The position numbers and the translations under genes are program-made. A stretch of DNA of 64,000 nucleotides. Origin: Chloracidobacterium sp. (lineage in GTDB: Bacteria; Acidobacteriota; Blastocatellia; Pyrinomonadales; Pyrinomonadaceae). Below the pieces are notes generated by a model that saw only the letters and a program-made list of their open reading frames with translations, did not search any database and was not told where the DNA came from. The stretch spans positions 86,032 through 150,031 of the forward strand of contig JADJRV010000018.1 in NCBI GenBank assembly GCA_016712045.1. Reading direction: 5' to 3'. Shown piece after piece: positions 48,004 to 57,634 of the stretch. How positions within the stretch are numbered: position 1 is the first letter of the stretch; each line of letters opens with the position of its first letter.

Positions 48004-49821
48004 AGCACTGCCATTCCTCGTGATCTGTACGACGTTGTACTTGACCTCGCCGGCTTTGGTTACGTTGTACCAGAACTTTTGCATGTCCCAGGCGGCGGTG
48101 GGGCAGCGTTCGGCACAGAGGCCGCAGTGGAGGCAGACGTCTTCGTCTTTGACCATGACGCGGCCGGTTTTTAGGCCGTCGGCGACGTAGATGTCTTGAC
48201 TTATGTTGAGCGCCGGGACCTTTGTGCGGGAGCGGAGGTCGCTCTCGTCGCCGTCTGTGGTGAACGTGATGCAGGCTGTCGGACATATATCGACGCACGC
48301 GTCGCATTCGATGCACTTTGGGGCTTCGAAGACGGTCTGTACGTCGCAATTGAGACAGCGTTTGGCTTCTTCGTAACCGGCTAGCGGATCAAATCCCAGT
48401 TCGACTTCCTTCTTTCGGTCGCGAAGCGTCACAGACTTGTCCGCTTGCGGCACAACCAGGCGATCGTATTCGTCGATCGTGCTGTCAAACGCCCATTCGT
48501 GGATGCCCATCTTCTGCGAGATGAGATTGGTCATTGGATGAAGGCGTTCGGTGAGCAAATTCTTGCCGTTGCAGAACAGATCGATCGACACTGCGGCTTG
48601 GTGGCCGTGCGCAACCGCCGTGATCACGTTCTCCGGCCCAAATGCCGCGTCGCCTCCGAAGAAAACCCGCGGATTCGTCGATTGGAACGTCGTCTTATCG
48701 ACAACCGGCATCTCCCATTTGTCAAAATCAACGCCCACTGTCCGCTCGATCCAAGGAAATGAGTTCTCTTGCCCGACCGCAATGAGCACGTCGTCCGCGG
48801 GAAAGAACACTTCGGGCTCGCCAGTCGGCACGAGGGAGCGTTTGCCCGCTTCGTCGAAGACGGCTTCGACTTTTTCGAAGGTCATGCCCGCGAGTTTGCC
48901 GTCCTCAATGACAAAGGACTTGGGGACATGGTTGTCGATGATCGGAATGTCTTCGTGCTGGGCATCCTCTTTCTCCCAGGGCGAGGCTTTCATCGATGCA
49001 AACGGCGAGCGGACGATGACTTTCACGTCTTCGCCGCCAAGCCGACGCGCTGTGCGACAACAATCCATCGCGGTGTTGCCTCCGCCGAGAACGATGACGC
49101 GTTTGCCGATCTTTTCCGTATGTTCGAACGCGACTGAGCCGAGCCAGTTGATGCCGATGTGAATATTCGCGTCGCCTTCCTGACGTCCGGGCAGATCCGG
49201 AAGATCACGGCCTCGAGGCGCGCCGGTTCCGACGAAGACTGCGTCGTAATCTTTCTCAAGTACGTCTTTTAGCGATTCAACGTAGTGTTCAAACTGTGTG
49301 TGTATACCGAGGCGCAAGATGTAATTGACCTCATCATTGAGCACATGTTCGGGCAAGCGGAACGCCGGTATCTGCGAACGCATGAACCCGCCGCCGAGTT
49401 TTTGCTCATCAAAGAGATGGACCTCATATCCCAACGGCGCGAGGTCTCGCGCTACGGTCAAACTCGCAGGCCCGCCGCCGATCAACGCGACCTTCTTGCC
49501 ATTGGGCGGAAAAGGGCCTTGGGGCATGTACGGGATGACGTCATCGCGATTGTCCGCGGCGACGCGTTTGAGACGGCATATCGCCACGGGCTCTTCGTCG
49601 ATGCGTCCGCGCCGACACGCAGGCTCGCAGGGGCGATCACACGTTCGACCGAGCACGCCGGGAAAGACGTTCGAGTCCCAGTTGATCATATAGGCCTCGG
49701 TGTAACGGCCTTCGGCGATCAACCTGATGTACTCCGGCACCGGCGTATGAGCCGGGCACGCGTACTGGCAATCGACAACTTTGTGAAAGTATTCGGGATC
49801 TTGAATGTTAGTAGGTTTCAA
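47983..49821 (-). CDS. GltD-like FAD/NAD(P) flavoprotein with 4Fe-4S clusters (second copy)
   Basis: About 612 residues. N-terminal cluster ligands (CQYACPAHTPVPEYIRL, GRTCDRPCEPACRRGRID), FAD motif VALIGGGPASLTVARDLAPL, NAD(P) motif VIVLGGGNTAMDCCRTARRL, VFFGGDAAFGPENVITAVA, and C-terminal CIECDACVDICPTACI and CLHCGLCAERCPTAAW. It is clearly distinct from the nifJ-linked copy (longer loops, extra ferredoxin-like end). Its place before korAB suggests an electron route between the KOR ferredoxin and NAD(P)H. The open frame begins at 49899, but the first ~25 residues look non-coding; a TTG at 49821 after AAAGGAAATATCGAC gives a natural start. The gene ends inside a repeat. Confidence 0.85.
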   Translation of the reverse strand: MKPTNIQDPEYFHKVVDCQYACPAHTPVPEYIRLIAEGRYTEAYMINWDSNVFPGVLGRTCDRPCEPACRRGRIDEEPVAICRLKRVAADNRDDVIPYMPQGPFPPNGKKVALIGGGPASLTVARDLAPLGYEVHLFDEQKLGGGFMRSQIPAFRLPEHVLNDEVNYILRLGIHTQFEHYVESLKDVLEKDYDAVFVGTGAPRGRDLPDLPGRQEGDANIHIGINWLGSVAFEHTEKIGKRVIVLGGGNTAMDCCRTARRLGGEDVKVIVRSPFASMKASPWEKEDAQHEDIPIIDNHVPKSFVIEDGKLAGMTFEKVEAVFDEAGKRSLVPTGEPEVFFPADDVLIAVGQENSFPWIERTVGVDFDKWEMPVVDKTTFQSTNPRVFFGGDAAFGPENVITAVAHGHQAAVSIDLFCNGKNLLTERLHPMTNLISQKMGIHEWAFDSTIDEYDRLVVPQADKSVTLRDRKKEVELGFDPLAGYEEAKRCLNCDVQTVFEAPKCIECDACVDICPTACITFTTDGDESDLRSRTKVPALNISQDIYVADGLKTGRVMVKDEDVCLHCGLCAERCPTAAWDMQKFWYNVTKAGEVKYNVVQITRNGSALSEPPA

Positions 49822-49913
49822 GTCGATATTTCCTTTTTGTCTTGAGTGTTTACCGCAATTCAATGATAAATGATGTCGCCCGCGTTTACTAGCAAACAAG
49901 GCTGTCGTTGCGT

Positions 49914-51816
49914 TTATAGACGATACTTTTCGTGCAAAACGCCGATCGACGCCATCATATAAAGAATTGGGTCCATCGAAGCACGCGCCGCATCGTCGAG
50001 ATCGTTTATGCCGTCGAGCATCTTTATCACCGCCGTGAGGTCAATGAACGGTACGCTCGCGAAGCTTTCGCTACGCAAAATATCCTGAAGCATCACGAAC
50101 ATGGCGTCGTCGTTTCGCTTGGTCGTCGGAGGTGCGAGGAACGGCTGCTTGAGTCCGCGATAGACTTCGTCGGTGATGTAATTTTTGGTGGCTTCGCGAA
50201 GGATGTATTTGATAGTTCCGTCTTTCGCAAGCATCGATCCGGGGATCGATCGGCCAAATTCGAACAGCTTGTGATCGAGAAACGGCAGCCGCACCTCAAC
50301 AGCATTCGCCATATCGAGCCTTTCGGCGGCGAGGACGTAGTTGACGAACAGCGATTTCACCCAGAGATAGAGTATCTGCTTTGCGGGTTCCCTGCCGTAA
50401 AGAGTTTTGCGGTAGTCGAACTGACGAAAGAACTCGCGGTAAGGATCGCGTTTCGCAAATTCGCCAGCAAACTCCGGCGCGATGATCGAGTGGAGAAAAG
50501 TGAACTTGTCTGCCACGTAATCCGTCAGATGCGGCGGGAACGCGAGGGTTATACCAAGCCTCGCGAGCCAAGGTGAAGTCGCGGCGATGCGGCGTTCGGT
50601 CTCGGTTCTGGGACGGATCAAACGTCCGAACATCTTAAACCATTTGCCGATGCCGCCCGACGAACCGCCAAGTAAAGCGCGCTCGAAAAATCGTAACCCG
50701 CAAACAGTTCATCTGCACCCTCGCCGCCAATGACGACCTTGTAACCTTCGCTGCGGACGGCACGGCTTAGGTGATAACGAGCCGCACCGTGAGCGTTATA
50801 ATGGATCATCTCGCCTTTCCAAACAGCGTCGAAGAAAACGTCCGCAAAGTCGCCGCCTTTGACCGGAATGGGCCGAAAATCTGCTCCGGCAAACTCCGCC
50901 ATGCGTTTCGCCGGGCCACTTTCGTCAAAATCGGGGTGATCGAAGGCTATCGTAAACGCCGTAAACTTCCCCGCCGAATATCTCCTCGCCATCCCCAGCA
51001 CCGACGAAGAATCTACGCCACCGCTCAGATAACATCCAACCGGGACATCCGCCCGCATTCGCAGACGAATCGATTCATCGAGCAAATTACGGACGTTATC
51101 GACACATTCTGTCTCGGAAATGTGCGGGTGAGCGGCATTAGCCTTCGGATAATCGACATCCCAATACCGTTTTATCGTAACACTTCCCGCTTGGCGATGA
51201 GGTAATGTCCGGGCGAAAGTTGGCGAATACCCCTAAATAGTGTTCTGTCTTGATCGAACGAAAAGAACAGGTTCTGAAAAACCGATTCATGATCCCAAGC
51301 CGCTTCGACGCCAGACGCGAACAATGCTTTCGCTTCAGAAGATAAACTCAAACCTTCGTCAGTCTCAACATAAAACAGCGGCTTTATTCCAAATCGATCT
51401 CGTGCGGCAAACAGCGTTTCGTTCTCATCGTCCCAAATGACAAAAGCGAATTCGCCGCGAAGATGTTCGAGACATGCGGCACCCATTTCTTTATACAGAT
51501 GCAGAGCGATCTCACTGTCGGACTTCGTTCGGAACTTGTGACCGCGAGATTCGAGTTCGCGGGTTATGCGTTCGTAATCGTAGAATTCGCCGTTGTGGAT
51601 GATGTGCAGCTTACCGTCTTCGCTGGCGATCGGTTGGTTGCCGGTGTTTAGATCGATTATCGAAAGGCGAGCGTGACCTAACCCAACGCGGCGGTTGTTT
51701 GAGAACCACGAGTTTTGCTCGTCCGGCCCGCGCGGAACGAGAGCGTCGATCGCGCGATCCAGCGACTCAGCCGTGACCTCGCGTTCGTTATTAAAAATGG
51801 CGACGATCCCACACAT
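49914..51816 (-). CDS. asnB: Asparagine synthetase (glutamine-hydrolysing), frameshifted
   Basis: About 634 residues. The glutaminase domain starts at MCGIVAIFNN with Cys2 as nucleophile, then GPDEQNSWF, GHARLSIIDLNTGNQPI, HNGEFYDYERI. The synthetase domain has the PP-loop YLSGGVDSSSVLGM, GEGADELFAGYDF and NAVEVRLPFLDHKLFEFGRS. Breaks lie at 51085-51172 (KREVLR/YWDVDYP) and 50618-50633 (ANGL/KWFKMFG). AsnB of this length makes asparagine from aspartate and glutamine, but relatives work in peptide and glycan cyclisation or amidation. It is 5 nt downstream of the HTTM gene. Confidence 0.92.
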
Positions 51817-51821
51817 AAGAT

Positions 51822-53327
51822 CTACGGAGCGACGGCAAACAAAGGCGTTTCGCCCTGACAGCTAAACTTCATCAATACTACGTTATCAAATTCGCCCGGG
51901 CCGCCGTTTGGGTCGATGCGTTCGAAAGACGAATGTGCCTCGACCACGCCAACGGGTTTTGCGAGGCGGCAATATCTCGTTGCGGTTCGTTGCAAGATGC
52001 TTTGACGCAATTCCTCACGGTGTTCCGGTGGAACGCGCATCCATGTTATGTCGTGGATGTAGAAATCGAGCAATACTCCACGCAAACTTCGGACAAACAT
52101 CTGGTCCGAATCGGCTTCTTTGCCGGCAATAACGACGCGGTAATGCGTCGCGTAGTTTCGGTCGTCGATCCAGTTGAAAAGCTGATACTGCTGAGCAATC
52201 CCCATTAGCCAAAGAACGCTATAAAAGCTCATTTGGACGCTTCCCAAACCATCCGCTCGGCCATCGACGAGCTGCGGAGCCTTTGCAGTTGAGTTTACAG
52301 ATTGACCGGTGGATTTTAATACACGCGGCGGCGTTCGCCAGTTCATCATCGTGATCCCCGAGATCATCGCCAACGTCAGCATGACAACCATAAACAGCGA
52401 GATCGCACCGGCAAAGCCAAACTGCGGTTTCCCGGTTGGTTCCACATACTTTCCGCCGCGCAAATGAGTCATGATTTCCCTGCTGAACATCAGAATCGCG
52501 GTCGCGGCGCAGGCAATGTTGGCGAATGGGATGTTCAGCGTGAGAGCTGAAAGCACGTGCAGGCCGATAAATGCGGCAAGCAAGATATATTTCAACCGAG
52601 AACCGCGTCGCAAAAAGAACATCAGCGGCACCAATGGTTCTAAAACTAAAGTTCCGTAATTAAACACCTTGAGCAAAGGCATGTGTCCGGCGTTCCAGAA
52701 TTCGTGAAAGTACGACACCGGCAGTTTAAAGACCACATATAACGCCGTGCCGTCGAGCCACATTGGGCTTGTCCATTTCCAGAGGCCGGCGACGAGATAG
52801 AGCAGTATTAGATTCCAAAAGAAACACCGAAGAGCGGCTCCGGGCACTGTTACCTCTTTCCATTTCGACCACGCGGCCCCACGATCTTTCAGCCATTCAC
52901 CTAGCACCAGCGTTCGCCCGACCGGCAGGACGAGCATCCAGAACAGCAGCAGATGCATGATCGCATCATCGACGTACATAACGATGAAATTGCGTCGATA
53001 GGTACTGACCGCGATGACGTATAGAATGACGGCGAAAAGTTTCACGCGATACCCGAGTATTAGGGGAATACAACATAGACAAGCGATACCAAACGCGACA
53101 TAAAACCACTCAGCACCCATCCACGGACGAAAGATACCGATCTCGGTGAACCAATACATCTTCAGTATCAGCTCATGGTCGAGCAAGCCGTCGAGGCCAC
53201 TGAAATCGTCGACCTCCATGAACGTGCGGATAAAATAGGCGAGCATCACGACGCCTACGCAGATGCGGAAAAGATCTATCGGCAGAGCGTCGACTGGGCG
53301 CGTAAATGCCGCCCATATTCTGTGCAT
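51822..53327 (-). CDS. HTTM-domain integral membrane protein
   Basis: About 501 residues with many membrane helices (IDLFRICVGVVMLAYFIR, FYVAFGIACLCCIPLILGY, LLLFWMLVLPVG, FFWNLILLYLVAGLWKW, AGAISLFMVVMLTLAMISG). The arrangement, with YRRNFIVMYVDDAIMHLLLF and WLDGTALYVVFKL, is the HTTM domain, the part shared with vitamin-K-dependent gamma-carboxylase. Whether these bacterial forms carboxylate proteins is not known. A soluble C-terminal region (~150 residues) follows. The open frame extends to 53363, but the ATG at 53327 has GAAGG five nt upstream. Intact frame; HTTM and asnB form an operon. Confidence 0.83.
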   Translation of the reverse strand: MHRIWAAFTRPVDALPIDLFRICVGVVMLAYFIRTFMEVDDFSGLDGLLDHELILKMYWFTEIGIFRPWMGAEWFYVAFGIACLCCIPLILGYRVKLFAVILYVIAVSTYRRNFIVMYVDDAIMHLLLFWMLVLPVGRTLVLGEWLKDRGAAWSKWKEVTVPGAALRCFFWNLILLYLVAGLWKWTSPMWLDGTALYVVFKLPVSYFHEFWNAGHMPLLKVFNYGTLVLEPLVPLMFFLRRGSRLKYILLAAFIGLHVLSALTLNIPFANIACAATAILMFSREIMTHLRGGKYVEPTGKPQFGFAGAISLFMVVMLTLAMISGITMMNWRTPPRVLKSTGQSVNSTAKAPQLVDGRADGLGSVQMSFYSVLWLMGIAQQYQLFNWIDDRNYATHYRVVIAGKEADSDQMFVRSLRGVLLDFYIHDITWMRVPPEHREELRQSILQRTATRYCRLAKPVGVVEAHSSFERIDPNGGPGEFDNVVLMKFSCQGETPLFAVAP

Positions 53328-53520
53328 CGCACCTTCTTTATCTTGCATCTGTTTAGAGCGCACGAGGGATTGTAGCCCAACATCGGCAAAAATCTAAAAG
53401 TGAGAATTACTGTTATGTATTTGCCACTAAATTGGCTTATACTCACGCGAAAAGCTTTTATCGCGAACGGCTCTTCCCTTGCCGTTCATATCTTAAAAAA
53501 CGAAAAGGAAGGCCCATCAC

Positions 53521-54349
53521 ATGAAAACATCTGCCGTTCGAATCTTTACACTTTTGATCTTTACGCTTGCGCTCGCGACCGCCTATGTCTTTGCTCAGCC
53601 CGGTGCAAAACCCGCAGCGACGCCCGCCAAGCCCGCGGTAAAAACGCGTTTGACAAGGGCGATTTCAAAGTAGGTTTTTCGCCGATCACAAAGGCTCGCA
53701 CGCCAAAGAAAGCGATGCCCAAAGAGGAACACGATGCCCTCGATGGTATGGCGGCGTCGCTAAACGGCATGGTCGCCCTGCCGCGTGACGTATATCTAAA
53801 TCTCGACACCTGCGGCGAGCCAAACGCTTTTACAACCCGGAGACATCTGAGATCACGATGTGCTATGAGTACATCGCGTATTTCGAAGAGGCTTTTAAGA
53901 CGATCGAAAAAAATCAGACAAAGGTTGATGATATGGTCAGCGACGCTTTTGTACAGATCTTTTTTCACGAACTCGGGCATTGCCTGATCGATGTCTGGGA
54001 ATTGCCCGCAACGGGCCGCGAAGAGGACGCTGTTGACCAACTGGCGATGATCCTGATGCTCGACGGTTCGCCCGCCGGGCAAAAGAGTGCTGTCAACGCT
54101 TCGCTATTGTGGGACATCGCGTCAAAGGACGATGACAAAGAAAATATGCTGTTTTGGGACGAACATTCGTTTAGCAAGACCCGCTTTTACGATATGATCT
54201 GCCTCGTCTATGGCAGCAACCCCGAAAAGAATTCGTTCATGGTCTCACCGACCAGACTCCCCCGCGAACGCGCCGAACGCTGCAGCGAAGAATACAACCG
54301 CGCCAACCGCTCCTGGATGAAACTCCTCATGCCGTATATTTTGGATTAG
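53521..54349 (+). CDS. DUF4344 putative metallopeptidase, secreted (frameshifted)
   Basis: About 275 residues. A signal peptide (TLLIFTLALATAYVFAQPG) precedes a Pro/Ala linker. The catalytic HExxH zinc motif is FFHELGHCLIDVWELPATGR, followed by DAVDQLAMILMLDG, which fits DUF4344. Other family features: FYNPETSEITMCYEYIAYFE and LVYGSNPEK. The frame changes near 53650 and near 53832, so the three pieces are read together. The ATG at 53521 is preceded by AAGGAAGG. Transcribed alone, followed within 10 nt by a long palindromic repeat. Confidence 0.88.
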
Positions 54350-54357
54350 CTGAAATG

Positions 54358-54431
54358 CGGAGGCCTGCGCGTAAGCAAGGGCGTACATCTCAAGTTGGAT
54401 GTTACGCCCTTACTCACGTGCGGGCTTCTGC
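54358..54431. repeat. Long palindromic repeat, copy B
   Basis: GCAAGGGCGTACATCTC...GATGTTACGCCCTTAC forms the core stem; outer arms GCGGAGGCCTGCGCGTAAG and CTCACGTGCGGGCTTCTGC also pair. It starts 8 nt after the stop of the DUF4344 gene. The right arm (54394-54433) is identical over 40 nt with copy C. Confidence 0.85.
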
Positions 54432-54456
54432 ATCGATTTTCTGCAAAGAACATGCC

Positions 54457-55116
54457 TTACTGACAGTCGTTATCGTAGTTTGAGCCAAGCGTCGTGCCGG
54501 TCACGCGATAACATTTATTCAGATCAGACGGCTGCAAGACCTTGTTTAGGATCTCCCGCTGCGGCTGCCAGACAAGGCCGGTATCGTTTCGCATCCGCAC
54601 ACGGATGTTTGTCGCGGCGGCGGGGATATAGGCCAAGTCCCGCCAGCCCGCAGTCTTGCCGCCGCCATTCCAGCTTCGATTTGGCCTATCCGGCTCATCC
54701 CAGGTAACGTCAAAATGCGCGATATAGGCACCCGCATGAACAAACTTGATCCAATTGTCGGGCTTTCGTACCGGCTCAGGTTTCGGGGCGATCTCGGGTT
54801 CTTCGGCGACGCCGTTCCATTTATGCCAGATCTTAAGGCTGAGCTTTTGGTCAGTGATGATCGCCCTGACATCTTCGATCAGCAGACGGATAACGCCGTA
54901 TCTGTTTTTCTCGGCGAGGTCTTCGCGAGCATCCCATTTTTCGGCGATCGCCGTTACTTTGGCTTCGTCGGCGATGAATTCCGTCAGGCCTTCCTTGAGT
55001 TCTGTGAGCAGCGACGCAAGGCCGTCCTCATCCAATATAGGATCGGTGCTTTTCTGTGCCGACGCTCCCGCGGCAAAGATCAGGCTGGCTAACATAACTG
55101 CGACTACCAATTTCAT
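54457..55116 (-). CDS. Secreted protein with cholesterol-dependent-cytolysin domain-4-like C-terminus
   Basis: 219 residues. Signal peptide MKLVVAVMLASLIFAAGASA. Residues ~20-115 are a helical, charged region. Residues ~120-219 match the C-terminal beta-sandwich of thiol-activated cytolysins in order: HAGAYIAHFDVTWDE (cytolysins HSGAYVAQFxVxWDE), IPAAATNIRVRMRNDTGLVW (NARNIRIKARECTGLAW), then REILNKV and the loop VTGTTLGS, which keeps the Thr-Leu pair known as the cholesterol recognition motif. In the undecapeptide, TGL, W and R are kept but the Cys and two Trp are not. No pore-forming domains 1-3 are present. Follows the M60 gene by 10 nt. The ATG at 55116 starts the signal peptide; the longer frame begins at 55143. 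Confidence 0.8.
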   Translation of the reverse strand: MKLVVAVMLASLIFAAGASAQKSTDPILDEDGLASLLTELKEGLTEFIADEAKVTAIAEKWDAREDLAEKNRYGVIRLLIEDVRAIITDQKLSLKIWHKWNGVAEEPEIAPKPEPVRKPDNWIKFVHAGAYIAHFDVTWDEPDRPNRSWNGGGKTAGWRDLAYIPAAATNIRVRMRNDTGLVWQPQREILNKVLQPSDLNKCYRVTGTTLGSNYDNDCQ

Positions 55117-55126
55117 ACGGCTAAAT

Positions 55127-56499
55127 TCAAATGTTGTTGTCATAATATTTTATCCTCCGGCCTCTCGTTACGAAAATATCTTTGACGGATCGGTCTTTGG
55201 CAACGGCAATTTTAGGTCGTTGATCTTTTTTTGTCGTCGCGGCGTTCGTTGCGAGGCCCCACTTTTTGAAAAACGGCATGAGATTGTTTTTGGTAATACT
55301 GCACATAGCATAGATGAATTTATTCGCCATGTCAGCGTCGGTTTCGTCTTCGATATCGACGTAGGGTTTTTGGCGGAAATATTGATGCAGCTTTTTGAAC
55401 ACGTCCCATCCATAGACGCTCTTTAGCTGGTGAAACATCACAAGCTTGGAGAACAGTTCGTTGTAATCGGCTTCTTCGTTAGAGACGAGATAGTTTTTGT
55501 TCGGATCGGCGATGTATTTCCTGGCTTTCTCAAAGTTAGTCAACGTTTCGCCGCCCTGGACCTGTGCAAGGGTGGACGGGCGGCCGTATTTTTCCTGCAC
55601 GTAGAGCGAAAACAGATTGACCGAGATCTCGCCGATCGAATCCCACGTCCACGAACGCTGTTGGTGTGTGTGTCCCGTCTCATGCCAGATGCCCCATTCT
55701 GTTTTGAGCTTTTCGGTCAGGTCCGTGTAATTGTCGCGCTTCATGCCGATGAAGTAATTTGAGGCGTACATGTAATAGTCCTCGGCTTCTTTAGGGTTGA
55801 ATAGAGATCTATCAGGTAATTGATACGGTTTCGCGTCACTCTGTTCTGGGGCGTTGAGTTGTCAAAGCCCGCAAGCTCATCTTCCCAGATGATAACGGAG
55901 TGGATCGACTGAAAACTCGCTGCGAGGTCGCGGATCGGTTTTTTGACGTAATCCTTGTAGGTGATGGTCAGCAGAGCTTTGTCCGAGATCAACTGGACAA
56001 AGTTTGCGTCTTTCATCGTCTTTAGATCGTTTTCCCAGTTGAGAATATTAGATCTGCCAAGATGGTACAGCGGAAAAGCCTTGCCGCCCGTTACCTTGAC
56101 ATTGACGCTGGATGGATTGGTGTCGTAGCCCTCGGCTCTGACAAAGATAAACGACAAGATGCCGTCCTGGGTCGCGTTGACGGTGTTCGCGCCGTTTTGC
56201 AGAGCGTTCTCCTGCGTTTTGTTGCGATTCCCCCACATCGGCTTAAAACCGATCATCGAAGACAGTTTGTACTTGCCATCAAGCCCGCTGACCGCAAACC
56301 CGATCCGCTCGCCTTTTTTCACATACAGCCCCGACGGCTGATAATCACACAAAACCATCCGATGCGTCCGGTCCGCCTCGATTCCCGCTTCGGTCTGCGA
56401 TACAAGCGTGTATTCTTTTGTGTAATTGTTATAAGTCTGTGCATTGGTCGATGCACAAAACAAAAATAGCGATGCGAAAATAATTACAAGATTTTTCAT
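55127..56499 (-). CDS. M60-family (enhancin-like) metallopeptidase, secreted (frameshifted)
   Basis: About 457 residues. Signal peptide KNLVIIFASLFLFCASTNA. N-terminal M60-like domain with beta strands (GLYVKKGERIGFAVSGLDGK, IMDGILSFIFVRAEGYDTN) and then the peptidase core: ASNYFIGMKRDNYTD, the zinc motif WGIWHETGHTHQQRSW (HExGH) and EEADYNELFSKLVMFHQ with the third ligand. M60 peptidases cleave glycoproteins such as mucins. One frame break near 55800-55810 (LYS/NPKEAEDYYMYA). The open frame extends to 56631, but the ATG at 56499 starts the signal peptide. Confidence 0.88.
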
Positions 56500-56674
56500 A
56501 AATGAGTGACGAGCGGTTTTGGTGATGATAAGCATCTTTGCCGCGATACGCAAGAGATTCGTGGCTATCTGATGACAATGTGTAGCCAAATACTGTCTGC
56601 AACATTTGGGGGCATCTTCCTTTTTGTTCACGATAGTTTTATTATTATTCGGGCGGGAGATCTTGGATAAGAAC

Positions 56675-56703
56675 CCACCCGCTTACGCAGGCGGTACTGA
56701 CAC
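56675..56703. repeat. CCGCCTGCGTAAGCGG repeat, copy 2
   Basis: On the minus strand GTCAGtACCGCCTGCGTAA and GCGGgtGG, just upstream of the pilD start. Same family as 47975-48003. Confidence 0.72.
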
Positions 56704-56714
56704 TTTTAGAACAG

Positions 56715-57608
56715 ATGCAGACAACATTTTTAGCTTCGCTTGAGGCGGCTCTCGGGATACCCGAATGGGCCGGGTTTATTTTTGTGTTCGTGCTGGGCGC
56801 TTGTATCGGCAGCTTTTTGAACGTCGTCATCTATCGCGTGCCGAACGAAAAGTCTCTGATGACGCCGTCGAAATGTCCAAACTGCGACAACGCGATCAAG
56901 TTTTACCACAATATTCCGATCCTCGGCTGGCTGATGCTTGGTGGTAAATGTGCGAATTGCAAAGAACCGATCGCGTGGCGTTATCCGGCCGTCGAACTGC
57001 TCACGGCGCTCGTTTTTTGTCTTGTGTATTGGCAGATCGGGCTGACGCCGTACTTGCCGGTCGCCCTCGCGTTCGTCGCGGCGATGCTCGCGCTGATATT
57101 TATCGACGCCGAGCACATGATCTTGCCAAATGTTATTACGTACCCGATGTTTGTCATCGCACTGATCGTACGGGTTGTGTATCCGATAGTCTTTACCGAC
57201 GCGAATTATTTCTCGGACACGACATACGCACCGATATCATCGCTGCAAGGTTGGCCGCCGTGGGCTGTTTCGCTTGCAGGAGCATTATTAGGAGCATTGA
57301 TCGGCGGGGGCTCGTTATGGCTGGTCGGAGCGATATGGAAACTGCTTCGCGGTGTAGATGCAATGGGGTTTGGGGATGTGAAGCTGTTGTTTGGGATCGG
57401 AGCTCTGCTCGGCTGGCGGCTGACGATATTGACAATATTTATCGGAGCGTTTACCGGAGCGATCGCTGGAGTGGCGCTTATATCGAGGCAAAAGGACAAG
57501 GATCTGCAAACGCAAATACCGTTTGGCATCTTTCTCGGGATCGGATCGATCGTCGCAATGCTCTTCGGCGACAAGATGATCGCGTGGTATCTGGCGAAGT
57601 TTATGTAA
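56715..57608 (+). CDS. pilD: Prepilin leader peptidase / N-methyltransferase
   Basis: 297 residues. Cleaves the leader of type IV prepilins/pseudopilins and methylates the new N-terminus. N-terminal A24N domain with the two CxxC pairs: PSKCPNCDNAIKFYHNIP and LGGKCANCKEPIAWRYP. The A24 peptidase has its catalytic aspartates in FIDAEHMILPNVITYP and AMGFGDVKLLFGIGALLG. Eight or so hydrophobic helices fit the usual topology. The ATG at 56715 lies 11 nt past a repeat element; no strong Shine-Dalgarno. No other pilus gene is near. The frame is intact. Confidence 0.95.
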   Translation: MQTTFLASLEAALGIPEWAGFIFVFVLGACIGSFLNVVIYRVPNEKSLMTPSKCPNCDNAIKFYHNIPILGWLMLGGKCANCKEPIAWRYPAVELLTALVFCLVYWQIGLTPYLPVALAFVAAMLALIFIDAEHMILPNVITYPMFVIALIVRVVYPIVFTDANYFSDTTYAPISSLQGWPPWAVSLAGALLGALIGGGSLWLVGAIWKLLRGVDAMGFGDVKLLFGIGALLGWRLTILTIFIGAFTGAIAGVALISRQKDKDLQTQIPFGIFLGIGSIVAMLFGDKMIAWYLAKFM

Positions 57609-57634
57609 TGCGGGGGCGACGGATTGACTCGCCG

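Noticed and set aside
47711..48349. Long minus-strand frame running into the ParE-type toxin
   Set aside because: The upstream part is Arg/His-rich and is only a shadow of the GltD-like and antitoxin genes in another frame; the toxin starts at 47710.
49914..51816. asnB as a lasso-peptide cyclase partner of the PqqD-like gene
   Set aside because: The genes are 28 kb apart, the AsnB is a full-length synthetase with Cys2 glutaminase, and no lasso precursor or B2 protease was found.
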